From NCBI GenBank assembly GCA_951230915.1, contig OX579638.1, positions 27,732,696 through 27,796,695 on the forward strand: a stretch of DNA of 64,000 bases. The letters run 5' to 3'. The notes under the pieces were generated by a model. The model ran no database searches and was not told where the DNA came from. It saw nothing but the letters and a program-made list of their open reading frames with translations. Below are positions 37,753 to 49,874 of the stretch, one piece after another. Both the position numbers and the translations under genes were made by a program. Every line of letters starts with the position of its first letter. The first letter of the stretch is position 1. Source of the DNA: Antitrichia curtipendula (lineage: Eukaryota; Streptophyta; Bryopsida; Hypnales; Leucodontaceae).

Positions 37753-40700
37753 ATGTTGCAGCAGCAACTGCAAGCGGTCCAGGGCAATGGTGCGATGAAG
37801 CTCGCCATTAAAGCACCACCCCATCAGACTCTGAATCCGAAGCTGCAGCGATTCCAGTCGGCAGTAGGCTTCCGTTCCATTGGGGTTCGGTGTCGAATGG
37901 CGGAGCCTTCGGGGAAGCCGGCGCCCATGGGCCAGAAATCATTCTACCAAGACTCGTGGACGGAAAACTTCATTCTCGGCCTCTGCGTGCGTCGCATCGG
38001 CAAGATCAATGGTAAATCAAATACTCCCCACAAGAAAAACAGTCGATTTCGTTAAATTGGCAAGGAACTGAAATGCTTTAGGGAGCTAGCCCAGAAATGG
38101 GGATGGGGTGGGGATGGGTGAAATGCTTTAGCGGTGTAAATTGGAAGCGAATGTAAGTTACATATTAATTTGCATGATGTCCATCGACACAACAAGCTGA
38201 TGTAAATTATGTCAAAATGACGCATGGAATACCACCAATTTAACGAAACCCTAAACTTTTCGTTCAATTCAGGGTTCTCTGTATCTCGAGGATCCGGGGT
38301 GGAGTGTCAGATTCTTGCTTGCTCTGCGATTTACCAAATTGACGTGGGATTAAGTTCACTTCTATGATTTGTGATCTGAACTTTTGCTTCGAATTCGCTT
38401 GTGATGCGCATCTGATTACGATGCGGCCAGATCACACTCTGGTTCAATTTGTGAGTGACCAAATTGGGTACAACGTGATTCGTTTTCTCCGTCGTCAAGT
38501 AGTGTCGAATTGGCCCGATCCGAATCCAAAAATTGTGATATTGATTTGCACAAAGCTCTCAAAATTAGGGCTGACTTAGGGTTATGTTTCAGGCCGCGCA
38601 CCTTAAAGGTGTCAAAGTCGTAGAATTCCGATCATTTATCGAAATGTGACGTTCTCGAAAGTACTAGTTCCAGAGTTTTGGATCGTGGTTTTGAAATTAT
38701 CATACCCTCTTTTGCAGGTGACCTCTGACACCATAATTCAGGGGATTGGAGTAGATTTCAGTAAAATTGCTAAATCCTAAACTCCATGCCTATTCCCTTG
38801 CACTTCACCTCCATTCTCTGGGCACAAGAATGGAGGGTTTGAAATGACAAGCTGTACTGCATTCTTCGTTGTCTCCCATTCTTCATCTCCAATCTCTTGG
38901 TGAACTCCATTTCCTCTCGTTTGTTGAAAGTGCTCATTAAAGGATTCTGTGGAAACCATACCCTCGATCCATAATTCAAGATGGGGGAGCGTTGAAATGA
39001 AATAGAGAACACACAGCCGTGACGACTCTCCATAATGAATCTTGCGCACACGTACCTCAGTTGATTCAGACGTCGCAGAGTTAGCGATTCCTGAAGGCAG
39101 ATGGGATTCTAAATTTTGAACACGTGCTTTTGAATTTGCAGGGATGACCACCACTAGGAAGGGATACGATGGATTTGTGGAGCTCACGCGCAAGATCATG
39201 CAAACGCGGAGTCCTTTGTTACAACGAGCGTCGTCCATGCGAGTTCTCCATTCCACCATCCCACCCTGGCTTCTCAAAATTGTAAAGAAAATATCTCCCC
39301 TCACAGACGAAAATTCTCGTGTCTACAGCAAACTCTTTAGCTACACCATTCATTCTGTTTAGAGTGAAGAGAATGTTTTAGAGTCAGGGATTCAATAAGT
39401 GGATTGGCTGTTTCAGGTGAGAAGATTTCTTCCCAAGACGCCGAAGACTGCCGAAACGTTTGCTGCTGCAACTCCGTACTTTGAATGGCTTGTAGGACCA
39501 TGTGAGGTGTGGTACTACAGTACATTCTCAAGTACTCCCTCCTTTTGGAATTATGAACCAGATAATGCTCGAGATCCGGGAGCTTGGGAGCATTACAGGA
39601 CACAGTCTAATAGTTCATCACAAACGTCCGTATCTGTATTTTTTGCAAATCTAAGGGTGTAGAAAGAGGGTCTGCGTTATGAATCATAATGTGTTTCTGA
39701 CTATCCAATGGAATGCATGGTGACAAATCTGCCATGAAAACCGGACTTGGCATTATGTGTTCAAATTCAGCCTTATGTTTTTGTAGTTTTGAGTTTGTCA
39801 TGTGGAGACTTTCTTTTGTCAACTTTATACGTTTAGAAATGCTGTTCTCTTCACTGATTTTGGGAATATATTTTTTCCAACCCATCGAACTGATATTTTT
39901 CGTATTATCATGAAAGAAAATTGTTGTCACTTGTTTCAAACACTAGTGTTTTACAGGAAGCAATTTGTAGAGGTGAAATTTTTTAATGTACATAGTGATT
40001 GATCAAAAGTGGCACCATGGCAACTGCCTTACCGTCTCATGTAAACAAACCCTCGTGTTGAACCTTGTTCTTGTTTTTTTGTTTTTTTGTTTTTTAGTTT
40101 TTAGTTTTTTTTGTTTTTGTAACGCACTTGAAAATGAAACAGGTGAAAGAAGTGGAGGTCAATGGCGTGATGCAGAAAAGTGGAGTGCTCATCAAGAAAT
40201 GCAGGTATAAAAATCGTGACCATGCCAAACTTTTGTGTGCTTTTTCTGCGCACATTAAGTGTGTCCAAATTCAATTGGTGGATGGTGTTAATTCAGACAG
40301 ACTTGGATGGAAGGTCTTGAATGAATGTGTGCTGGTGGGTTTGGGATTCTCAAGATACCTGGAGAGCAGCAACTGTGTGGGTTTGTGCGTCAACATGTGC
40401 AAGGTGCCCACCCAAGACTTCTTCACAAATTCGCTGGGTGTGCCTGTCACCATGACTCCCAGTACGTTCATTTCTCAACCCAATCACGCATTGATGGCAA
40501 CTGAAAAAAGTGGTATTTTAAAAATGTAGTATTTAAAAATGTGGTATTGTTACCTGTTAATGTGGTTCTGTTGTCTAATGAGGGTGTACATGTTTTTTCT
40601 TTTTTGGATTAAGTGCATGAGCTCATACCACCAATATTCAGTAACTAGGATATTAATTGTCCGAAGTTTGGCGATAATAATCTGAGTTAGGTGCAACCAC

Positions 40701-41356
40701 TAAAACAACTTCAACCCTCTCTCTTTGTTTTAAAAACTTCAACCACCCTGAAGTTTTTCTTGGAAGTTTGCTGCTGGGCCTGCCGCCAATTGTTTAACTG
40801 AACTCATAAGTAAAGTAAAGTAGCCCATGGTATAATTAATTGTTGCCAAAGCACCTTTGTCACTTTTTCTGTACCCAACAAGGATTGGCATGCTTCTCTA
40901 ATTCTCAAGGATTGACATGCTTCTCTAATTCTCATTTGACAACAATTCCATGAGAAAAAATTAAGACTGTCCTAAATTTAGGTTTTGAAATGCAAAACAG
41001 GTGCGCATCAGTGTGGTGCAAATTAGGTGTATGGGAGCTTTGACTGCACCTGACTCATATTGATTACCTATTGTTTGGATTTTTGGCTTTTTGGATGCAA
41101 ATTTTATTTTATTTTATTTTATTTTCAAGGACAAAATTTAAGAATCTATGAGTCCCATTACGATTTTTGTTGAACAGACTTTGAAGACATGAGCTGTGAG
41201 TTGATATTCGGAAAAGCAGCACTCCCACTTGAAGAAGATCCAGCACTCCAACAACCCTGCTTTGCCAGTCTCTGTAAGACAACACCTTGGACACCCATAA
41301 GAACTTTGTGGTTTAGAATTATAATGCATTGGCTTATTTTTTGCACCCATTTTTGA
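37753..41356 (+). CDS. D27: DWARF27-type beta-carotene isomerase (strigolactone pathway)
   Basis: Six exons join in frame: 37753-38011, 39142-39281, 39417-39506, 40143-40204, 40355-40461, 41178-41356, giving 278 residues, the usual length of the family. The N-terminal ~60 residues lack acidic residues early on and look like a plastid transit peptide. [80 protein letters not shown] and [15 protein letters not shown] match the DUF4033/D27 domain in order. D27 is an iron-containing plastid enzyme that converts all-trans to 9-cis-beta-carotene, the first committed step towards carlactone. Paralogues (D27-like) exist, so true D27 function is inferred. All introns are GT-AG. The C-terminal tail after PCFASLC is unusual, and a GTAAGA right there (41274) might be a donor to an unseen last exon. 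Confidence 0.88.
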
Positions 41357-41626
41357 AAAGTTGGAAGCATCTGGTCCGAGGGTTTGATAACCATATTTAA
41401 TGGTCACATTTCGTTAAAATGGCATGTTCCATAGTGCCAGAATTGTGACATTAATGAAGAGTTTGTGTTGTTGTGAGTGTACAATGTAACAAAAAGATGC
41501 ATCATGTCCATTTCCTCCCTCCTCCCCCCGCCTGAAAAATCGAGAGAGTCATTGGTTTTCATTTATTTTTAAATCTTCCCCCTCCTTATGCCATTGATCT
41601 TGAAAAACAACTTTGGATACATATAT
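41357..41626 (+). other. Downstream flank of the D27 gene
   Basis: Probable 3' untranslated and intergenic DNA. No clear AATAAA lies close to the stop codon, so the transcript end cannot be placed. No other gene is seen. Confidence 0.35.
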
Positions 41627-41862
41627 GGATATGATATCGATATGATATGATATCGATATCATATCATATCGATATCATATCATATCGATATCATATCATA
41701 TCGATATCATATCATATCGATATCATATCATATCGATATCATATCATATCGATATCATATCATATCGATATCATATCATATCGATATCATATCATATCGA
41801 TATCATATCATATCGATATCATATCATATCGATATCATATCATATCGATATCATATCATATC
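41627..41862. repeat. 16-bp ATATC satellite with an orientation switch
   Basis: CGATATCATATCATAT repeats in tandem about 13-14 times. At the left end (41627-41655) the units are in the opposite orientation, forming a symmetric junction around ATCGAT. GATATC and ATCGAT palindromes recur in every unit. The repeating protein seen in one frame (ISYHIDIISYRYH) is an artefact. Confidence 0.95.
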
Positions 41863-41869
41863 GTTACAG

Positions 41870-44080
41870 ATACAATATAGATACGAAATATGAGATATGG
41901 ATCAGGGATATGGGATATGGGATATATATCATATCAAATGCCACCCCTGGCTACCCCCACCTAAAAATTATAAAGGGGTGGGATGGAGGAGGGTACAAAA
42001 AATAAACATTTAATTTAAGCTCTTTTTGAATTCACCAAGGGGGGGGGGGGGAGGGGGATTAATTTAAACTGTCTTTTTGAGCTTACCAGGGAATGAAATT
42101 TATTTTATTTTATTTTTGAGCTCATTGTAATAGTTTGTCACACAATGACAATGAACTCAAAAGATGCAGTAACTGATTAGTACAATAAGTAGTATACAAT
42201 GTGTTGGGAAGTACCCATGTTAAAGGCACCTATAATTTGCTTATTGTAATTCAACAAAAATTGATTGTAATTTGGATGTTATGTGTTTTAGCAATTGAGA
42301 GAGAAGGTGCCTTGGTGAAATAAATGGAGAGATATTCTCTTCCAAAGTTTAACACAATAGGACACTAGATAGTAGGATCACCCATAAATCAAGAACACAC
42401 ACATGTGTTGAAAATAATACAAGGATCCAAAGAGTAAATTCACATAATGACTCGTGTTTACTGACTTTTCTCATTGACTTCCAATACGGACATTTAACCA
42501 TGTGTTTCTTCTCTATCATACTCATAATTTGAGATGTTGATACTGGGGCAAAGTTGATAATGGATGCTTATACCTTCATTCCATTGAACGGATGCAAATA
42601 TTAAGTGCTATTTGTATGAGTTACATCTCACCCAAAGTTTTGTGTTGCTTCTGCTTGGCAGGCCCAACAGCACAAAAAAAGGCATTGACTTGTCCAAAAT
42701 CGCCTCCCCCAGGCTCATAGTTTGTATAATTTGAATTACATTTTCAGTTGGATTGATGGGTTTTAATTAGGTTTGTTGTCTCCAATTTTATCAAATTGTG
42801 TTTCACTAGGACTAGGAACATGTGGCTTCTCATTTTTGGACCACTTTATGAATTACATTACTGATTGTGGTTTCTATTTCCCTAGAGAATTTGGAAAAAT
42901 TCACCACTGCATGTGTTTTTGTTTTTTGTTTTTTTGGAGGGGGTAGTCACTATCAAGGAGTTGTTTTTTACACAATAGGTTCTTCAAAACTAAACTCAAG
43001 GAATTATAAACAACATTGCAAATGTTTTGAGTCCAATGAATGACACAAAATTCTTATGTGTAGGTTAGAAGTGCAACTATTCATCCTCATAATTTGTTGT
43101 AAAAAGGAGAGGTCTTCTATAGTAGTTTGACTTCTAATGAGTGCTTTTACATTTTTTTAAGCCAATGATTTTTATAGTATCCAAAAGGATGATTTTTAAG
43201 GTCACCAATATGTCCTTCAAGATTTTAAGGTTTAGAACATTGTTGAAACATTGCTACCAATGTAGCCATGTTTAAAGAGTTGTTTTTTTGCAATATTTGC
43301 ACCTTGCATGGAGAACATCTACCCCCATCTTCTATGGAATGTTTTCAATGAATATTATATTCTTCAAGCATATTCTAGTAGCATTTAAAAAAAATTAGTA
43401 ATAATAGAATAATTTATTGTTATTTAATTTTCTACTATATGATATTATATTTTATACAATAATATATTTTTGAATTATACAAATATTACTGACACACTAC
43501 TCACAATATTCATTACCATATTTCATGTATAAACACCATGTACATAAATGTACATTATACAATATAATATTGTATTTAGTGAGTAGAAGACTAAGATTAT
43601 AGAACAATGCCTTCACTTGGGAACAAATGTGAGAACAACATTGAGAACATTGAAGCAAAATGTGATTCTTGAACGTTGTTTTTTCAAGATTTTTTGGACT
43701 TATGAAAGTGTTTTTTCTATTGGAATGCGGTTTGGAAGTGTAAATGTGGCTTCACTAAATAATGTTGTTTTCTCCTGCAAATCCTACTCATGATTGGAAC
43801 ACGGCATTGTCAACCATTGCTTGAGTGGTACAGAGACTTGCAACTAATCTTATAGCCACATGGTAGGCTCACTCAAAAACATGTAGTGAATCACTTTCTT
43901 CCAAGCACATAAGGCAATCATACATCATTGCAAGCTTGTTTCAAAAATGATCCCTTACAAATTTTTGCCTAAAACGTACACCCATCTTCAATATGAGAGT
44001 CTAGTGTCGTTTTTAATAACACCTAGAATCCACACTTATTTTGAACTTTCATAGTGATTCAGATAAAATGTCCAAAATCA
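41870..44080. other. Gene-free DNA with G-run
   Basis: A G-rich run lies at about 42040-42057. AT-rich sequence follows with no recognisable gene. No complete inverted-repeat element was found by eye. Confidence 0.45.
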
Positions 44081-44396
44081 TTACAAAAAATATGAGGCCT
44101 CCGGAAGGCCGTTAAGCCTGGACCCCGTAGTGATACTACGGAGGTTTTTTTCAAAAAAAAAATTCAGAAACTGAAATTCTGACGTGGTCGAAGTTCCACG
44201 CCAGCGCTGACGTCAGCGCCACATCAGCGTGACGTCACTTTTCAAAAAAAAAATTCGGGGGAAAAAAAAAAAAAAAAAAGTTATTTTTTTTCAAAAAAAA
44301 AAAAGATTTTTTTTTTTTTTTTTTTTTCCGTACTATCACCCGCGGGTCCCGAAAATCAGCACTCACGGCCTTGTTGAGGCCTCATAATTTTTGTAA
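44081..44396. mobile_element. GC-tipped TIR element with A/T tracts, 316 bp
   Basis: The ends TTACAAAAAATATGAGGCCT and AGGCCTCATAATTTTTGTAA are inverted with one mismatch. Inside lie CCGGAAGGCCG, a GTAGTGATACTAC hairpin, poly-A and poly-T tracts, and a TGACGTGG...CCACG / TGACGTCA-rich core. The core resembles those at 22270-22545 and 59193-59425. Non-coding. Confidence 0.8.
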
Positions 44397-44472
44397 TGGA
44401 TCAAAACATCTCTCATAAAAAATCTTTAATCCTCTTTCAATTGCCAACAAGATCCAACAAAAACTACAACTA

Positions 44473-44612
44473 AGGTGGAAACACCCATTCCCGTCCATGT
44501 ACCCAATTCCGTCACCATGTACCAGCAAAGTACATTCTTACTACGAAAAATGTGCACCCTTGGTATGTCATGACGGAATTGGGTACGGGAACGGTTTAGG
44601 GTGTCTTCACCT
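44473..44612. mobile_element. TA-flanked MITE, AGGTGGAAACACCC subfamily, 140 bp
   Basis: The left end is AGGTGGAAACACCC and the right end GGGTGTCTTCACCT. The inner arms GTACCCAATTCCGTCA and TGACGGAATTGGGTAC are perfect inverted repeats. TA precedes the element; the right flank reads TT. A related solo left end (AAGGTGAAAACACCC) is at about 52374. Confidence 0.75.
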
Positions 44613-44674
44613 TTACTTAATAGTAGAAATCATGGTCTCACTCACATGTTTTTACCCGAGACATTTTCAAACAT

Positions 44675-45390
44675 GTGTCAATTCATATTACAAAGGTAGA
44701 TGGTAATCTAATACAAAAACTTGCCTATTACTCATTAGAACCTACGCAAAAAAAACACATATTTGGCAACGTGAATAAAGGTACTTGTCGGAGACCAAGA
44801 CAAACTAAGTATCAAAAAGTTGAAGTCAAAAAAGAAGTTGTCCACTCAACCTGTCCGCCATTACATGAACGTACCTGAGTACCACATCGGCAATCAGTAT
44901 CAAAGTGGGAATTCTACGACGAAAAGTCATGAAAGGCAATTTGTATCAAGCATGGAATTCGTAGATGGACGGAGGGTCCCTTTGCAAACACTCGTAATTA
45001 TCTTTGCAACTGCAAGCCATGAAAAAAAATCAAAATTAAACTGTCATGCTCTTGACCTGTGAAAAAAATCAAAATAGAACTCATCATGCAATGGAGTGAC
45101 AATCATCTGGGTATGGAGTCAAGTCTCATTGCTGATTTTCTTAAATCGGAAATGTCGGTCACCGTGGAAATCATCTTTTTTGGGTACGGTGTGGAATCAT
45201 TTGTCCTAAAAAAACTCGAGAGCACTCTTTGGAGGAGGTCAAATCGCTTTGCAAGATTTCTCTTTTTCACACAAAATTCCAAGGATGAATATCCACACTC
45301 CTGTCTTATATAGAAGGATTTTCTATCATCCATTGGACACATGTGGGCTGCCATGTCGTTACAAGGTTCAAGACGTGGAATAATATCCAA
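44675..45390. pseudogene. Possible decayed coding sequence, family unknown
   Basis: Several overlapping medium-length frames (44675-44878, 44820-45062, 45059-45313 plus; 45103-45390 minus) occur in a stretch with fewer homopolymers than its flanks. The minus-strand peptide contains PYPKKMISTVTDISDLRKSA. I recognise no family. It could be a remnant of a transposon gene. Confidence 0.2.
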
Positions 45391-45544
45391 TACAATGATG
45401 GATTCTATGATGGAAAAATGAACACATATATGCTTTTATTGTAAGCCTATAGCAATTGCGATTGGGTGTTCTAATTTTTGAACAATGTCATGAGTGAATG
45501 AGAACAAGTCTTGTACAAGTGTTATTTTTTTTCCAATCCATCTA

Positions 45545-45704
45545 AGGTAACTTTATCTATGACATGCCAACTTTGGACTAGCCCGCTAGTGCAGGCCTGG
45601 AAATTCATGAGGAGTACATGTGTCTTGTGAAATGTACTTCACAAGAATTTTTTGGCTTGAATGAGGCTGGTCCAAAATTATGCCTGTTATGGGCTGAGTT
45701 ACCT
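45545..45704. mobile_element. TA-flanked MITE, 160 bp, second AGGTAACTC-type copy
   Basis: The ends AGGTAACTTTATCTATGACA and GCCTGTTATGGGCTGAGTTACCT's last 20 bases are imperfect inverted repeats, with TA on both sides (45543-45544, 45705-45706). It has the same length and internal order as the copy at 7242-7401, including a TTTGGACTAGC block and a central CTTCACAAG/CTTGTGAA pair. Confidence 0.8.
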
Positions 45705-46149
45705 TAGTATTTGTATATTCTTGTGTATATTGCTCGGTATATTGTCAAACATTTGTATTATTTAAATTTTGCACATTGCTTTTTTGGAATTTTTTTTTAT
45801 AGTTCAAAGAATATAAATATGTTTCACTCCAATAAGTAATTTATCCAAATCAAACAATGGAATTTAGTTTTAAATGACCTCAAAATGTAAGTAATATAAA
45901 ATAGTTTTAAAATCAGCATAATTAAAACTTAACATTCTAAAATTACCTTGAAGTACTTTGGAGTTCATTATTCTACTTGATGATAGATTAAAGTGCAAAT
46001 TAAGAACACTTTGGTCTCTAAAGAATGTAATTTTCATTTATCAAAAAAATTGTACTTCTTGTGCTAATAGAGTGATACTTGAACCATAAAAACTCCCACT
46101 ATAGTACAAATGCAAGTCTAAAGTAGTAGGAGATAATGTCATTCCTACA

Positions 46150-46960
46150 TTAACCCCTAAAAGATCATGTGTTCAAATTTTAAACAATGGATGAACGCAA
46201 ATACGTTCCAAGTACAAAAAATATATTTTTTCATCCATCATTTTTTGAAGACTCATGCACTAATTCTTTAATATCTGTATGATATAGATTTTGAAGACTC
46301 CACGTTTGAAATATCTTATTATTTAATAGGTATTTAACAAAATTAGCCTGAAAAAATAATATTTTTAGTTCAACAATCGATCCTATGGTATTGACTTGAA
46401 TAAAAAATAAAAAATAAATCTTCAAAGATAATTATAATTAGAGCTTGACATTTCCAACTTCAAAGAAAAATATCTTGTAAAAATTACAAATATTCAATCT
46501 ACAATCAATTTTAAAAGGACTTTTGAATTTTTGGCTTCAAATTCTATTGAAAAATATTGATTAATTGTATACTACATTGAATAGGGATATTAGGGGGATC
46601 CCTAATTAATTGACATTTTCCACTATAGAAATATTTATCTTTGCTATACAAAAATATGGTATTTTTGTACAATAGATACCATTTTTTTTGTGGAATAAAG
46701 ATAAATACAAATATAGTGGAAAATGTCAATAAATATTTTCACCATGAGGTAAATTTTTCATAGTAAGTCCCTTTAATTTTTTGGTCCCTTTAATATCCCT
46801 ATTCAATGTAGTTGACTTAACCATATAGATGTGATCTGTGGACCATATTTTACACCTATTGTTTGAAAATCATTATTAAAATATCCTTCTAAATTTCATT
46901 TTATAATACATCTTTAAAATTTGGAAAATACGGAATACCCCTTGGTCCTTAAGGGATCAA
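46150..46960. mobile_element. Diverged TTAA-family element with nested inverted repeat
   Basis: The left end TTAACCCCTAAAAGATCATG is clear. The right end CCCTTGGTCCTTAAGGGATC is degraded and lacks an intact TTAA. The 46571-46812 foldback is inserted within it. Confidence 0.4.
46571..46812. mobile_element. Foldback element, 242 bp
   Basis: ACTACATTGAATAGGGATAT at the left pairs with ATATCCCTATTCAATGTAGT at the right. Further inside, GACATTTTCCACTATA pairs with TATAGTGGAAAATGTC and ATTTATCTTT with AAAGATAAAT. It is non-coding; the superfamily is uncertain. Confidence 0.75.
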
Positions 46961-48883
46961 ACACGTGAGAGATAAAACATTTATTGTTTATAATGAAAAT
47001 CATTGAAACTATGCGGCAATGTTGTATTGGTTTTGGACTTCTTTATAATTCCAAACACATGCCAAACAAAATTCAGTATCAATGTCTTGTATACAACATG
47101 ATTTTGTTGATTTCAATAAAAATAATGTCTCTAGCAACATGCATTGCAAGCATACAAAAATATGGAATAATTTGGAGCAAGGTGGAAGCGATAACCAATC
47201 ACCCTAATAAAGTAATGCTTGTAATATTAGCAAAACTTTGGACCTCATTTACGCATAGGAATTAAACATGGAGATTTGATTGCAACCGTAAGAGGTAGAA
47301 TTGAGTTGGATGTTTCAAAAATTGTTCAGATGTGACAAGTAAAAAGAGTTGATGTCTTGTGTGATGGTGATGTTCTAGAAGACATCGGAAAAAACCCAGT
47401 CACCTTATGTATGTTGTCCAAGAAAACATAGAATTGCCATGCTGGCAAGGAATTTTGATTTTACTTTGGATAAGTTAGTGAAAATTACTATAGATTGAGG
47501 TAAGACCCTGACCAAATGTAAAAACATAAAAAAAGGGTAGCCACATGGCATGTTTTAAAAAAAAATTAAAATTTTAAATTTTAAAAATTAAAAAATTAAA
47601 AAAATGGCAATTGACATGGCATTTGAGTGACATGGCATCTAACAAGGATGAAGTGACATGCCACATCAACATAATTTAATGCCATATGAAAATTTGAAAA
47701 ATATTTTTATAGACATCAGTCAAGACATCAATCAAGACATCAACTAAGACGTCCAAATTTTTTTTGCGATATCAATTAAGAAGTCAATTGAGATGTTTAG
47801 ATCTTTTTTGTGATGTTAAATTCGACAACTTTGTAAAATTCAAAAAATTCACATATCCCATATTGTTTGTCTTCCCTCCTACCACCCCACTTGTATAAAT
47901 AGTTTATTTTCTCATGTCAATATACACACAATAAGTGACTTTTCAAGCCATACAACATAAATATCAAATATTGTGTATGATGTTCAATGAATGGCGTATT
48001 GTGTATGGTATATGTCAAAGTTGATGTTGCAAAAGGTCTAGATATTGAAGCTGAAATTTCAAAAAATGTCTAGACATCTCAGTTGACATTACTAAAAATA
48101 ATATCATAATTCTTCTTGACGTTTAAGTTGACATTGCTAAAAATAGTATTAATTTTTTTAGACAGCATAACATCAACTGCCCCATCATTTCCAATTTGGG
48201 TGGAAAAATCCCATGTGGCATTGTCCGCTTACGTGGAGGTGGCATGGCTGCCATGAGGCGTACTTTTGGCTCCTTCTTTGACCATGTTTGTGTAGATGTT
48301 GCATTAAAAACATGGCACGTTTTCTCATATTTTCTCATGTTTTTTTCACGTCAATCTTAACAGATGTTTTTAGACATCAACAGGGGTAGGCTTGACATTA
48401 GCTTGTCCAAAAAAACGCAGGGTTCTTATAGTGATTAGACATTTGCGATTGGTGAGAATCTAGAGACCCATTGTCATTGTGAACAAGTCGAATGTTGAAT
48501 TGTATTCGTAAGTCACGACAACCATTTGGAACTTAGTTGATGAACTTTTTTGACGTGGTTGCTTATGTGATATTTGTTGCCATGTAAGGTCAGCCACTCA
48601 ATCAATGAGTTGTGCGACTCATTTGTGACTAATGTATGATTCGATTGCAACTCATATGTAACTTCATTGTGACTCATTTGTGAGGCAATTGCCACTCATT
48701 GCCACTTCTTTGAGACACATTTGAGATTTCATTGCAACGAATTTGTGATTCATTTGCAACTTGTCTATGACTTATAGATTTGTAAATTTTAATCTCCATG
48801 ATTTGTAGATTTCATAATTTCAGATCTGACTTCTTTTTTAGATTTCAAAAATTCAAATATTGATATTTAATAGATTTCACTAG
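46961..48883. other. Gene-free DNA with repeated short words
   Basis: The ORF at 46984-47265 (plus) shows no recognised domain. From 47705 to 48140 'gacatcaa', 'aagacatc' and 'gttgacattgctaaaaata' recur. TTCTTATAGTG at 48422-48437 looks like the outward end of a CACTA-type element, without an identified partner. From 48490 to 48770 'gactcatttgtga'-like words recur, resembling transposon subterminal repeats. Confidence 0.4.
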
Positions 48884-49752
48884 TGTTACGTACAACCTCC
48901 ATTCCAAATTCCAAATTTCACCTTCCATAGCTCATTAGTAGCAACTTGATGTCCAAAAACATCTTTCAAAAACATCTTTAAGAAATTTCTTCAACACAAA
49001 TTAAAATTTTATCATACAAATATTCATAAAAAACTCTGATATAAACGCAACGGAATTTACTATAGATCCAAAATCAACCTTGCTCTGATACCAACTGTTA
49101 CATACCTCCTACAATTCGTAACTTCAAATACCAATGAAAGCAAAACAAAGACCCAAATATAATTATTTAACAAACGTTTCACAAGAGCTCAAACCACCCG
49201 ACCATAGAGAGAGATCAATCTCCAAAGTGAGAGAGCCTCCTCACCCCCAAGCTCTATCTTATATATCTAAGAAAGACTAATAGTCTTTCTGATAGTCTTG
49301 TTTCTATCTAGAACCATCCACTAAAGTAAAAGGCTTAGTCATACTTAGAAGTATTCTAAGTATCTAGTCCTATCTCATCCAATCTTGATCTTCTACTTGA
49401 AGTTGTCTAACTCCAAGTTCCCTTACACTTGTCATCCAAGTGGAGTTGTCGAGCTCCACTTCACAAATCCATCATTTGGAGATGTCTATCCAATGCACTT
49501 GTCATCCAACTAGAGTTGCCTAACTCCAGTGCATAAATCCATCATCGGGAGATCTCTATCTCCAATCAAATTCTGCTTATCCACTAATTCACATTACATT
49601 GTGAATTAGTTATCCATCAATGCATTGTCCATCTTTGGTCATCTTGACCAGTCATCATTCATCATCTCTGGTCATCTTGACCAGTCATCATTCATCATCT
49701 CTGGTCATCTTGCCAATCATCATTCATCTTCATCTATTAGAGGGTCATGACA
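48884..49752 (-). mobile_element. Collapsed LTR retrotransposon, 869 bp
   Basis: A full LTR at 49096-49752 starts TGTTACATAC and ends GGTCATGACA (657 bp). Next to it at 49082-49093 is GCTCTGATACCA, the complement of the TGGTATCAGAGC primer site for initiator-Met tRNA, so the element runs on the minus strand. About 190 bp of internal DNA precede a remnant of the other LTR, TGTTACGTAC at 48884. The 5-bp target duplication ACTAG lies at 48879-48883 and 49753-49757. Nothing of gag-pol remains. The LTR contains a 39-bp tandem repeat. Confidence 0.8.
49623..49738 (-). repeat. 39-bp tandem repeat within the LTR, three units
   Basis: Units of GGTCATCTTGACCAGTCATC followed by ATTCATCATCTCT repeat about three times, the last one changed at CTTGCCAATC. 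Tandem repeats in LTRs can carry promoter or enhancer sites. Confidence 0.85.
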
Positions 49753-49874
49753 ACTAGTTTGGGAAACTTAATAATTTTATAGGTTAAAAAATTTCTTGGA
49801 TTTTATAGAATGTAGAAATCTACAAATTGTAAAAATCTTCATACTATAGAAATTTACAAAACGTAAAAATCTAA

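Noticed and set aside
41647..41880. Plus-strand ORF with a repeating ISYHIDIISYRYH pattern, resembling a repeat protein
   Set aside because: The 16-bp satellite has no stops in this frame; the 16-residue period is just three 16-bp units.
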